Shown in pieces: positions 47,475-57,923 of a stretch of 64,000 nt of DNA (the first letter of the stretch is position 1; each line of letters begins with the position of its first letter). Origin of the DNA: JAJPKK01 sp963800215 (GTDB lineage: Bacteria; Pseudomonadota; Alphaproteobacteria; Rhizobiales; Xanthobacteraceae); contig CAWCZY010000001.1 in NCBI GenBank assembly GCA_963800215.1, positions 186,001 through 250,000 of the forward strand, given 5' to 3'. The translations under genes and the position numbers were made by a program. Below the pieces are notes generated by a model that was not told where the DNA came from, made no database searches, and saw only the letters and a program-made list of their open reading frames with translations.

Positions 47475-48649
47475 CAGGGCTATTGCAGATGAGCAAAGAG
47501 TTCGAAGAAGAATTCCTTGCTCCATGATGCGAGCTTCATTTTGCGGGCGGGGGATCGATTGTCGGGATGAGCGCGCAAGATGTCGAGGGCCATGCGGCGC
47601 AGAGCGGCAAGATTTTGCGGGCCGTAATTCTTGCGGGTTCGCGCATCGTCCTCGTTGAAGACGACGTCGAGGGGCCAGTGACACTGATTTTCGACGCTCC
47701 AATGCGTACGCGTTACTTCGAGCATGCGTTGGGGCGTCAGCCGTTTGGAGAGCGCCACGTAGAGCACCGTGTTGGTCGGCTTGCCATTGGCCTGCCGGCG
47801 CTCGGTTTCGATACGGCCGATGGCGGCGAGCCCAGGCAAGGCCGGCGCGGCGGCGGGTCGGGCAATGACGCTGGCGCGGCGCCGTTCGTGTCGGTCGTGA
47901 CCGCTGTCGCCGTGCTCGTAGAAGGCAAGCGTGCCTTTGGCGTCGGCCGCCGCGAAGGCGGCCTGCGCGCAGGTGAACAACGGCGCGTTGTTGGCTTTGA
48001 GCTTCAGGGCGTAGTGCGCACCGGTTGCGCGCACCCCTGCGGCCATGCGCGGGTGGCAATGCAAGGCATCGGCGGTGACGATGCAGCCTTTCAAAACCAG
48101 GCTTTTCAGCGCCGCCAGGGTGGCCGCAACCTCATTGCCGCCGGGCGCGTGCCGGGTCGCCAGCGACAGCCGCGTCTCGGCATCCCACACGCTCACCATG
48201 AGCGGGGGCATGAAGCCGCGTCCGCGTTCATAGCCGCGCCGCAAAGACTTGCCATCGACCGCGACCACGCCTTTGGGCGGCCCGAGCCCGAGCCCCTCGC
48301 GCAGCGCCGCGGCGAAACGGGTGAAAACCCGTGCCATCTCGTCGGGATCGAGCAGACGGAACACCCGGCTGAAGCTGTCGTGGCTCGGCGCCCCGTGGTC
48401 AAGATCGACGATCTCGGCAAGTGTCGCCGCGTTGGCGGCAGCAAAATCGGCGATATCGACGCAAGACTTCGCCCCACACAAAGTCGCCGCCAACGCAATG
48501 AACAGCATTGCCGCAAGATCATGTCGCGCATTGAAGTCACGTGGATCACGGACCTCACGGAAAATCCAGATAAGCGGTTCCATCCCAGCTCTCCCGAATC
48601 AGGAAAGCCTTCCTCAGAATTAACTTTTACTTCCGATGCAATAGAGTTC
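47475..48649 (-). mobile_element. ISAs1-family insertion sequence
   Basis: Complete-looking element of about 1.17 kb around one transposase gene. The left end begins CAGGGCTATTGCAGATG at 47475, with the transposase stop codon inside it. The right end read inward is GAACTCTATTGCATCGG; the shared core is CTATTGCA. A target-site duplication could not be identified, so the exact ends are tentative. Confidence 0.75.
47480..48583 (-). CDS. ISAs1-family transposase
   Basis: Intact 367-residue DDE transposase. DPRDFNARHDLAAMLFIALAATLCGAKSC and SHDSFSRVFRLLDP form the N-terminal part. VVAVDGKSLRRGYERG carries the first catalytic Asp, IVTADALHCHPRMA the second, and HWSVENQCHWPLDVVFNEDDARTRK the Glu region. 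The frame is unbroken, so the element may be active. Confidence 0.95.
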   Translation of the reverse strand: MEPLIWIFREVRDPRDFNARHDLAAMLFIALAATLCGAKSCVDIADFAAANAATLAEIVDLDHGAPSHDSFSRVFRLLDPDEMARVFTRFAAALREGLGLGPPKGVVAVDGKSLRRGYERGRGFMPPLMVSVWDAETRLSLATRHAPGGNEVAATLAALKSLVLKGCIVTADALHCHPRMAAGVRATGAHYALKLKANNAPLFTCAQAAFAAADAKGTLAFYEHGDSGHDRHERRRASVIARPAAAPALPGLAAIGRIETERRQANGKPTNTVLYVALSKRLTPQRMLEVTRTHWSVENQCHWPLDVVFNEDDARTRKNYGPQNLAALRRMALDILRAHPDNRSPARKMKLASWSKEFFFELFAHLQ

Positions 48650-48877
48650 TACTCACCTGCGATTCCCCTGCCCGCAAGCGGGAGAGGGGACACCGAATTG
48701 ATTGTTGGCGGGCGAGTCCTTAGCCTAACGTCGAGGTCCATTGCCCCGCGAACGTGGTAGGTTCTTCCGGCGTCATGGCGGGCCTGTCCCGTGCATCCCG
48801 CCGGGACAAGCCCGGCCGTGACGCCCGATGTCACCCGGAACGAAACGGCTCGGAGCCCCAGGGGGCGGGACGATTGC

Positions 48878-49927
48878 ATGGCGAAGAATTTTCCCGGAAA
48901 TTATTTCGAGGATTTCCGTCTCGGCCAGACCATCAGGCACGCCACGCCGCGCACGGTCACCGTGGGCGACGCGTCGCTCTACACCGCGCTCTACGGCACG
49001 CGCTTCGCCGTGCAGTCGTCGGACGCGTTCGCCCGGGCGATCGGCTACCCGCACGCGCCGGTCGACGACCTCCTGGTGTTCCACATCGTGTTCGGCAAGA
49101 CCGTGCCGGACATTTCGCTCAACGCGGTCGCCAATCTCGGCTATGCGAATTGCCGCTTCCTCGCGCCGGTGTTTCCCGGCGACACGCTGTCGGCCGTGTC
49201 CGAGGTGATCGGCCTCAAGGAAAACTCCAGCCGCAAGACCGGCATCGTTTACGTGCGCTCGACCGGCTTCAACGACAGCGGCGCGCCGGTGCTGGACTAT
49301 GTGCGCTGGGTGATGGTGAACAAGCGCGACGCGGGCGCGCCGGCGCCGGGGGAACATGTGCCGGAGCTGCCGAAGACGGTCGCCGCCGACGACATCGGGA
49401 AGGCATGCCCGCCGCTGCACCTCGGCGCCTATGACGATGCGCTGGCCGGGAGCACCCAAAGGTTCGGCGATTACGCGCCGGGCGAGCAGATCGATCATGT
49501 CGACGGCATGACGGTGGAAGAAGCCGAGCATCAGCTCGCGACCCGGCTCTATCAGAACACGGCGAAGGTCCATTTCAACCAGTTCACCGAAGGCCAGGGC
49601 CGCTTTGGCCGCCGGCTGATCTACGGCGGCCACGTGATTTCGCTTGCCCGCGCGCTGTCCTTCAACGGCCTCGCCAACGCCTTCCATGTCGGCGCCATCA
49701 ATGGCGGGCGCCATGTCGCGCCGCTGTTCGCCGGCGATACGGTGTTTGCCTGGTCGCAGGTGATCGAGCGGCTCGACCTGCCCGGCCGCAACGACGTCGG
49801 TGCGCTGCGGCTGCGCCTGGTCGCCACCAAGAACCGGCCCTGCGCGGACTTCCCCTACCGATCGGGCCAGGACTACGACCCGGCCGTGATCCTCGACCTC
49901 GACCATTGGGTGGTGATGCCGCGCTGA
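48878..49927 (+). CDS. mch: MaoC-family hydratase, probable mesaconyl-CoA hydratase
   Basis: 349-residue double hot-dog hydratase. FPGNYFEDFRLGQTIRHATPRTV and SLYTALYGTRFAVQSSDAFARA, PVDDLLVFHIVFGKTVPDISLNAVANLGY match mesaconyl-C1-CoA hydratase (beta-methylmalyl-CoA dehydratase) of the ethylmalonyl-CoA pathway. The second half repeats the fold (FGDYAPGEQIDHVDGMTV, GGHVISLARALSFNG). The lyase at 41.4 kb would cleave its product. It lies upstream of sdhCDAB, a usual neighbourhood in this order. Substrate inferred from overall similarity. Confidence 0.85.
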   Translation: MAKNFPGNYFEDFRLGQTIRHATPRTVTVGDASLYTALYGTRFAVQSSDAFARAIGYPHAPVDDLLVFHIVFGKTVPDISLNAVANLGYANCRFLAPVFPGDTLSAVSEVIGLKENSSRKTGIVYVRSTGFNDSGAPVLDYVRWVMVNKRDAGAPAPGEHVPELPKTVAADDIGKACPPLHLGAYDDALAGSTQRFGDYAPGEQIDHVDGMTVEEAEHQLATRLYQNTAKVHFNQFTEGQGRFGRRLIYGGHVISLARALSFNGLANAFHVGAINGGRHVAPLFAGDTVFAWSQVIERLDLPGRNDVGALRLRLVATKNRPCADFPYRSGQDYDPAVILDLDHWVVMPR

Positions 49928-50134
49928 CCGGGCGCGGAGCAAGTGGCGGTATCACGACAATATCGCGGGACAGGCGCCTATGTTGGTGACCAAAACAAAT
50001 AATATATGCCGCACTTTAGGCATTCCGCGCCGCTTTATGCGCCATGCCAATGTTGGCATTGCACTTGCCTGCTGCATCTGCTTGAACAAGATCGCCTGCT
50101 CCAACCAAGACACTGTGAATTCGGGTTGAAAATC

Positions 50135-50578
50135 ATGGCCGAAGCCAAGGGCCGCGCCGCGCGGCCGCTGTCGCCGCACCTGCAGATTTACCGCCCGACG
50201 CTGACGATGATGATGTCCATCGTCCATCGGATCACGGGCGCGGCGCTCTATTTCGGGACCCTGCTGCTGGCCTGGTGGCTGCTCGCCGCGGCGTCCGGCC
50301 CGAACGCCTATGCCACCTTCCAGGCGGTGGCGTCGAGCTTCATCGGCCGCATCGTCCTCCTGGGCTACACCTGGGCGCTGGTCCACCACATGCTCGGCGG
50401 CATCCGCCATCTGATCTGGGACACCGGACACGGCTTCGGGCCGGCCGAGCGCGAATGGCTGGCCCGGGCCAACCTGGTGGGCTCCATCGTGCTGACGATC
50501 CTGTTGTGGCTGGTCGGCGGATTCCTGATTGGGGGGCTTGCGGTGAGGCGGTCCGCGGCGAGGAGATCGGCACCATGA
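50135..50578 (+). CDS. sdhC: SdhC, succinate dehydrogenase cytochrome b556 subunit
   Basis: 147-residue membrane anchor. RPLSPHLQIYRPTLTMMMSIVHRITGAAL is the conserved N-terminal helix with quinone-site Ser/Arg, and LVHHMLGGIRHLIWDTGHG carries the haem-ligand His. Three transmembrane helices. It overlaps sdhD by four bases. Confidence 0.95.
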   Translation: MAEAKGRAARPLSPHLQIYRPTLTMMMSIVHRITGAALYFGTLLLAWWLLAAASGPNAYATFQAVASSFIGRIVLLGYTWALVHHMLGGIRHLIWDTGHGFGPAEREWLARANLVGSIVLTILLWLVGGFLIGGLAVRRSAARRSAP

Positions 50579-50979
50579 AATCGCGGGACATGCGTACCCC
50601 GGATATGCGCACTCCCTTGGGCCGCGTCCTGGGCTACGGCTCGGCGAAGTCGGGGACCGGCCATTTCATCCAGCAGCGCTTGACCGCCCTCGCCAACATT
50701 CCGCTGACCATCGCGGCGGTGCTGATCGTCATTTCCCTGATCGGGCACAATCATGCGGCGGTGGTGCAGATCCTGGGGTCGTCGCCGGTCGCGATCATCA
50801 TGCTCCTTTTCATCATCTCGACCACATACCACATGAAAATCGGGATGCAGGTGATCATCGAGGATTACGTCCACGACGAGGCGGTCAAATACGCGCTGCT
50901 GATCGCCAGCACCTTCTTCGCCGTGGCGGTCGGTTTCTCGTCGATCTACGCGATTCTCAAGCTGTCGTTTGGAGTTTGA
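50575..50979 (+). CDS. sdhD: SdhD, succinate dehydrogenase hydrophobic anchor
   Basis: 134 residues, three helices: PLGRVLGYGSAKSGTGHFIQQRLTA at the N-terminus, TTYHMKIGMQVIIEDYVHDE with the haem/quinone His region, then a last helix. Coupled to sdhC; sdhA starts four bases after its stop. Confidence 0.95.
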   Translation: MKSRDMRTPDMRTPLGRVLGYGSAKSGTGHFIQQRLTALANIPLTIAAVLIVISLIGHNHAAVVQILGSSPVAIIMLLFIISTTYHMKIGMQVIIEDYVHDEAVKYALLIASTFFAVAVGFSSIYAILKLSFGV

Positions 50980-50983
50980 GTCG

Positions 50984-52817
50984 ATGTCCACCAACGGATC
51001 AGCAAAGGGCGCTGCCCCCGCGGTCAATGGGCGGGCCTATCCGATCGAAGATCACAGCTACGACGTCGTCGTGGTCGGGGCCGGCGGCTCGGGGCTGCGC
51101 GCGGTGGTCGGCTGCAGCGAGGCGGGGCTGCGCACCGCCTGCATCAGCAAGGTGTTTCCGACCCGCTCGCACACCGTCGCGGCCCAGGGCGGCATTGCCG
51201 CGGCGCTCGGCAACATGGGCGAGGACGACTGGCGCTGGCACATGTACGACACCGTCAAAGGATCGGACTGGCTCGGCGATCAGGACGCCATCGAATACAT
51301 GTGCCGCAACGCGCCGGCCGCGGTGTACGAACTCGAGCATTGGGGAATTCCGTTTTCGCGCACCGAAGAGGGCAAGATCTACCAGCGCCCGTTCGGCGGC
51401 ATGACCACCTTTTACGGCAAGGGCATCGCGCAACGCACCTGCGCCGCGGCCGACCGCACCGGCCACGCCATGCTGCACACGCTTTACGGCGCCGCGCTCA
51501 AGCATGCGGCGGATTTCTTCATCGAGTATTTCGTCCTCGACCTCATCATGGATGAAGGCCGCTGCCGCGGCGTGGTCGCGCTCAAGCTCGACGACGGCAC
51601 CATCCACCGTTTCCGCTCCCATATGACCATTCTCGCGACCGGCGGTTACGGGCGCGCCTATTTCTCGTGCACTTCGGCCCACACCTGCACCGGCGACGGC
51701 AATGCCATGGTGCTGCGCGCCGGCCTGCCCCTCCAGGACATGGAATTCGTCCAGTTCCACCCCACCGGCATCTACGGCGCGGGCTGCCTGATCACCGAAG
51801 GCTCGCGCGGGGAAGGCGGCTATCTCACCAATTCCGAGGGCGAGCGCTTCATGGAGCGCTACGCGCCGTCGGCCAAGGACCTCGCATCGCGCGACGTGGT
51901 CTCGCGCGCCATGACCATCGAAATCCGCGAGGGCCGCGGCGTCGGCAAGCAAAAGGACCATCTCTATTCTGCACCTCGACCACCTCGATCCCGCGGTGCT
52001 GCACGAGCGGCTGCCCGGCATTTCCGAGAGCGCGCGGATTTTCGCCGGCGTCGACGTGACCCGCGAGCCGATCCCGGTGCTGCCCACCGTGCACTACAAC
52101 ATGGGGGGCATCGCGACGAACTATCACGGCGAGGTCCTCACCAAGAAGGCGGGCGATCCCGATGCGGTGGTGCCGGGACTGATGGCGCTCGGCGAAGCCG
52201 GCTGCGTATCGGTGCACGGCGCCAACCGGCTCGGTTCCAATTCCCTGATCGATCTCGTGGTGTTCGGCCGGTCCGCCGCGCTGCGTTGCGCCGAACTGAT
52301 CGAGAACAACGAAAAGCACGCCGAGCTGCCCAAGGACTCCGCCGAGCTGCCGCTGTCGCGGCTGGACAAGTTCCGCTATGCCGACGGCACCACCCCGACC
52401 GCCGACCTGCGCCTGCACATGCAGAAGGTGATGCAGTCCAACTGTGCGGTGTTCCGCACCGGCGAGGTGCTGCAGGAGGGCTCCAAGCTCATCCACGACG
52501 TGCTGGGAAGCGTCGGCAACGCCAAGGTGTTCGACCGCTCGCTGATCTGGAACAGCGACCTCGTCGAGACCCTCGAATTCGACAACCTGATCGCGCAAGC
52601 CGTCGTGACCATGGATTCGGCGGTCAACCGCACCGAGAGCCGCGGCGCCCATGCCCGCGAGGACTATCCCAGCCGCGACGACGTGAACTGGATGAAGCAC
52701 ACGCTGGCCTGGCTCGATTTCACCGCCCGCAAGGTGACCATCGATTACCGCCCGGTGCACACCTACACCATGACCAACGAGGTGCAGTACATCGAGCCGA
52801 AGGCGCGGGTTTATTGA
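50984..52817 (+). CDS. sdhA: SdhA, succinate dehydrogenase flavoprotein, one +1 frameshift
   Basis: FAD subunit of complex II. DVVVVGAGGSGLRAVVG is the dinucleotide fold, FPTRSHTVAAQGGIAAALGN contains the flavinylated His, and QFHPTGIYGAGCLITEGSRGEGG the catalytic region. An extra T at 51968 (TAT-T-CTGCAC) breaks the frame. The rest (HLDHLDPAVLHERLPG, GCVSVHGANRLGSNSLIDLVVFG to EPKARVY) is in the next frame. Restored length is 610 residues. All active-site residues are present, so loss of function by mutation is improbable. Confidence 0.95.
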
Positions 52818-52871
52818 GCTGCTGGTGTCGACGCCGCAACGCGCGAGGCGTTCAAACAGATCGAGAAAACA

Positions 52872-53651
52872 ATGGTCGAATTCACGCTCCCGAAGAACTC
52901 CAAGGTCACCGAAGGCAAGGCGTGGCCGGCGCCGGCGGGGGCGCGCAATTTGCGCGAATACCGCATCTATCGCTGGAATCCCGACGACGGGCACAATCCG
53001 CGCCTCGACACCTATCAGGTCGACGTCGGCGATTGCGGCCCGATGGTCCTCGATGCGCTGATCTGGATCAAGAACAAGGTCGATCCGACCCTGACGTTCC
53101 GCCGTTCCTGCCGCGAGGGCGTGTGCGGTTCCTGCGCGATGAACATCGACGGCACCAACACCCTCGCCTGCACCCATGACATGAAGGACACCACGGGCGC
53201 GGTGCGGATCTATCCGCTGCCGCATCTGCCGGTGGTGAAGGATCTGGTGCCCGACCTCACCAATTTCTACGCCCAGCAGGCGTCGATCCAGCCCTGGCTG
53301 CAGACCGTCTCGGCCACGCCGGAGAAGGAGTGGAAGCAGAGCCACGACGAACGGGAAAAGCTCGACGGGCTGTACGAGTGCATTCTGTGCGCGTGCTGCT
53401 CGACCTCGTGCCCGAGTTATTGGTGGAACAGCGATCGCTATCTCGGCCCGGCGGCGCTGCTCCAGGCCTATCGCTGGATCAGCGATAGCCGCGACGAGGC
53501 CAAGGGCGCGCGGCTCGACGATCTCGAGGACCCGTTCCGACTGTACCGCTGCCACACCATCATGAACTGCGCCAAGGCCTGCCCCAAAGGGCTCAATCCG
53601 GCCAAGGCCATCGCCGACATCAAGAAATTGATGGTCGAGCGGCGCGCCTGA
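52872..53651 (+). CDS. sdhB: SdhB, succinate dehydrogenase iron-sulfur subunit
   Basis: 259 residues, intact. The [2Fe-2S] site CREGVCGSCAMNIDG plus LACTHDM, and the [4Fe-4S]/[3Fe-4S] cysteines in CILCACCSTSCPSYWWN and CHTIMNCAKACPKGLNP. Links the flavin in SdhA to the quinone site. Follows sdhA by 54 bases. Confidence 0.97.
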   Translation: MVEFTLPKNSKVTEGKAWPAPAGARNLREYRIYRWNPDDGHNPRLDTYQVDVGDCGPMVLDALIWIKNKVDPTLTFRRSCREGVCGSCAMNIDGTNTLACTHDMKDTTGAVRIYPLPHLPVVKDLVPDLTNFYAQQASIQPWLQTVSATPEKEWKQSHDEREKLDGLYECILCACCSTSCPSYWWNSDRYLGPAALLQAYRWISDSRDEAKGARLDDLEDPFRLYRCHTIMNCAKACPKGLNPAKAIADIKKLMVERRA

Positions 53652-53824
53652 GCGCTACCCGTTTTCGCGTCGCAAATCGATTCGAGCAGGCAGCCGTGCG
53701 GCTGGCAGCTGCCGTAGTTTTGTCGTGTTGTTGGCATTGCTGCTGGCCTCTGCGCCGATTTCGTTGCGCAAATGCGCCGAATCGAGAAACGGGCGCAGAC
53801 CGATCCATCCGGGGGACGAACCGT

Positions 53825-55447
53825 ATGACACGCAAGTCTTTACTCATTTCCGCAGCGATGCTGGCCGTCGCCGCGACATGCTACGGCGCCCGCTCGGCGG
53901 TCGCCTTGGACGACGGATTGCGGATGGCCCAGGCCGCCGAACCGCAAAAGCCGCCCGGCACGCCGCCGGGCCAACGCCCCGGCCAGCGCCCGCCGGCGGC
54001 GAACGCAGTTCCGCCCCGCCCGGGGGCAGCGGCTCCGCCTGCCGCGGCCGCGCCGCCGGCGCAACGTACGCCTCCCGCCGCGGCGGCTCCGCCCGCGCAA
54101 CGCACACCTCCCGCCGCCGCCGCCGCGCCGCCGGCTAAACCGACGCCGCCGGCCGCTGCTGCGACGCCCGCGCGCCCGGCTCCGGGCGTCGCCGAGCCGC
54201 ACACGCCGCTACGGCCGGGAGCAACACCGGCGGTAGCGCCGACGGCCCAGACCCCGCCCAACCCGCAGGCACCACGGCCCGGCACTCCGCAAACGCCCCC
54301 GCCGGCCGCCGCCCAGACCGCGCCCAACCAGCAGCCCGGGCGTCCGGGCGCGCCGGCCGCAGCGGCTCCCGCACCGGCAGGCGTGCGTCCGGCCCCGCAA
54401 CAGGCGGCGACCCCGCCCGCGTCGGGTGGCGCACCGGGTCAGCGCCCGCCTGCGGCTGCCGTCGCGGTCGCGCGGCCACCGGCCCCGGTCGATCCGAAGG
54501 CGATGCCCCAGCATCTCGACCAGCTGCGCAGCCAGCGCCAGGAAGTGCAGGAGGGCAACCGCACCATCATCCGCGAGTCAGACCGCACCATCATTCGCGA
54601 AGGCGGCCACGACATCATCCGTCACGACGAAGCGGCCCGCTTCGGATTCAACGCCCGCGAGGTCAATGTCGAGCACCGCGGCAATGACACCATCACCGTC
54701 GCGCTGCGGCCCGACGGCTCGCGCATCGTCACCGAAGTCGATGCCAACGGGAGGCTGCTGCGCCGCATCAGACGCGATGCGAGCGGCCGTGAAGTGATCA
54801 TCATCGACAACACGTTCGTGGTGGGTGGCCCCGGCGTCGTGGTGGGCGGGCCCGCCCTTGCCCTGGGCGGTGCGGCCATTGCAGTGGGCGGCATCGGGGT
54901 CGGGCTGGTGCTGGCGCCGCCGGTGATCAGAATTGCCCCCGAGCTCTACATCCGCGAGACCGTCCGGGCGACCCCGGATGATATCTACCTGACGCTCGCC
55001 GCGCCGCCGGTCGAACGCATCGATCGGCGCTACACGCTCGATGAGATCCGCTACAGCGAGCCGCTGCGCGCACGGATGCCGCGGGTCGATATCGACACCG
55101 TGAACTTCGAAACCGGCTCCTGGGAGATCACGCCGGACCAGATCGACCGGCTCGCCGGCGTCGCCCAAGGCATCCATAAGGCGGTGCAGCGCAACCCGGC
55201 CGAGGTGTTCCTGATCGAAGGCCACACCGACGCGGTGGGCAATGACGTCGACAATCTGTCGCTGTCCGACCACCGCGCCGAATCGGTCGCGGTGGTGCTC
55301 ACCAACCAGTTCGGGATCCCGCCGGAAAACCTCACCAGCCAGGGCTACGGCAAGCAGTTCCTCAAGATCCCGACGCCCGCGCCGGAGCGCGCCAACCGCC
55401 GCGTCGCGGTGCGCCGCATCACGCCGCTGTTGACCGCGCAGAACTGA
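53825..55447 (+). CDS. OmpA-family outer-membrane/peptidoglycan-binding protein
   Basis: 540 residues. A signal peptide (MTRKSLLISAAMLAVAATC) is followed by a 190-residue Ala/Pro-rich low-complexity region (about 45-230), a middle part with NRTIIRESDRTIIREGGHDI repeats, a Gly/Val-rich hydrophobic segment near 340-380, and an OmpA-like domain at the end: IEGHTDAVGNDVDNLSLSDHRAESV and ANRRVAVRRI, the peptidoglycan-binding residues. Probably tethers outer membrane to cell wall. ATG 53825 was chosen for the signal peptide; the open frame reaches 53696. Confidence 0.88.
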   Translation: MTRKSLLISAAMLAVAATCYGARSAVALDDGLRMAQAAEPQKPPGTPPGQRPGQRPPAANAVPPRPGAAAPPAAAAPPAQRTPPAAAAPPAQRTPPAAAAAPPAKPTPPAAAATPARPAPGVAEPHTPLRPGATPAVAPTAQTPPNPQAPRPGTPQTPPPAAAQTAPNQQPGRPGAPAAAAPAPAGVRPAPQQAATPPASGGAPGQRPPAAAVAVARPPAPVDPKAMPQHLDQLRSQRQEVQEGNRTIIRESDRTIIREGGHDIIRHDEAARFGFNAREVNVEHRGNDTITVALRPDGSRIVTEVDANGRLLRRIRRDASGREVIIIDNTFVVGGPGVVVGGPALALGGAAIAVGGIGVGLVLAPPVIRIAPELYIRETVRATPDDIYLTLAAPPVERIDRRYTLDEIRYSEPLRARMPRVDIDTVNFETGSWEITPDQIDRLAGVAQGIHKAVQRNPAEVFLIEGHTDAVGNDVDNLSLSDHRAESVAVVLTNQFGIPPENLTSQGYGKQFLKIPTPAPERANRRVAVRRITPLLTAQN

Positions 55448-55455
55448 GGACAGTC

Positions 55456-55566
55456 ACGTCATTCCGGGCGCGCGCTTGCGCGCGCACCCGGAATCCAGTC
55501 TGCGGGGTAGGCGGCAAGGCCGTCTGGATTCCGGGTTTGCCGCTTGCGCGGCGCCCCGGAATGACA
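55456..55566. repeat. Palindromic doublet of a second type
   Basis: TCATTCCGGGCGCGCGC ... CCGGAATCCAGTC, spacer, GTCTGGATTCCGGG ... CCCCGGAATGAC. Two hairpins whose outer and inner arms are mutually complementary, the same architecture as the 6 kb, 32 kb and 39 kb elements but with different sequence. It lies between convergent genes and may terminate both. Confidence 0.8.
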
Positions 55567-55576
55567 AAGCAAAAGT

Positions 55577-56809
<1,233 letters not shown>

Positions 56810-57004
56810 AACCGATCTCCCGCCGCTCGCGCATTCGAAATCGGCGCGGACTATAGGGCGAATGCCCGGCCGTGCAAATTAATGCGACGGGCCGATCGCC
56901 CTCTCTGTCGGCCGGCGGCCCGACCGGATATCCTGGATGCGGCCTGGATCCAAGCGGCGCCCTGCGGGGCGTTCACCCGAGCACTGGAACAAAGGGAGAT
57001 GAAT

Positions 57005-57874
57005 ATGTCCGAATGCTTCGCCCGGTTGCGTCTCGAACTCGCCGTCGCCGCTGCCGCCTTGACCCTGGTCACCGCGGCGCAGGCGGTCGAGCTCAACCCG
57101 GCGGCGGTCGTCTACAAGACGCCCGACCAGTTCACGTGGGCCGACCCGACCGACAAGATCGCCACCAACCGGACCGTTCTGTACGGCGACCCGGACAAGC
57201 CGGGACTTTACATCTACATCAACAAGTTCAAGCCCAACCGCTTCGGCAACCCGCACTACCACCCCAACGACCGGTTCATCACCGTGATCGACGGCGCCGG
57301 GTGGAAAGGCACCGGACCGGTGCTCGACCCCGCCGATGCCCTGCGGCTGCCGAAGGGCTCGTTCATGATCGATCACGCCCTGAAGGTGCATTGGGACGGG
57401 ACCAAGGACGAAAGCAGCGAATACCTGATCACCGGGTATGGCCCCGTCGCCAATACCCCGGTCCCCAAGGCCACCGGCTCCTACACCGGTCTCGATCCGA
57501 ATGCCGTCACCGCCATGACCCCCGACCAGATCGCATGGAAGGACAACGGCGGCAACCGGACGGCGACGCTCGCGGGGGATCCGACCAAACCGGGCCTCTA
57601 CGTGCAGATGCTCACCTGGCTCAAGGGCAACAATTTCAGCCGCCCGCATTTCCATCCGAACGACCGCTTCATCACCGTGCTTTCGGGCACCTGGTGGGTG
57701 GGCACCGGCAATAAATTCGACCCCGCGAACCTGACGGTCCCGATGAAGCCCGGCACCTTCGTCACCCACTTCGCCAAAGGCGTGCATTATGATGGCGCCA
57801 AGGACGAGGATACGACGCTGCTCATCATCGGCGAAGGGCCGGCGACCGGTACCCTCGTGGAAGAAGCCAAATAG
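57005..57874 (+). CDS. Exported bicupin protein
   Basis: 289 residues. A signal peptide (about 1-27, ending AAQAVE) is followed by two cupin domains. Each holds a nearly identical metal-site segment: NPHYHPNDRFITVIDG (about 83) and RPHFHPNDRFITVLSG (about 217), with second-motif histidines in MIDHALKVHWDG and VTHFAKGVHYDG. The two halves are clearly a duplication. Family function unknown; cupins of this type bind metal and often small acids. The second of two ATGs (57005) has the better spacing from AAAGGGAG. Confidence 0.83.
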   Translation: MSECFARLRLELAVAAAALTLVTAAQAVELNPAAVVYKTPDQFTWADPTDKIATNRTVLYGDPDKPGLYIYINKFKPNRFGNPHYHPNDRFITVIDGAGWKGTGPVLDPADALRLPKGSFMIDHALKVHWDGTKDESSEYLITGYGPVANTPVPKATGSYTGLDPNAVTAMTPDQIAWKDNGGNRTATLAGDPTKPGLYVQMLTWLKGNNFSRPHFHPNDRFITVLSGTWWVGTGNKFDPANLTVPMKPGTFVTHFAKGVHYDGAKDEDTTLLIIGEGPATGTLVEEAK

Positions 57875-57923
57875 CCGGCCGGCGAATAGGCGGCGCGCTT
57901 GCACGCAACCAAGCGCGCAGGCG

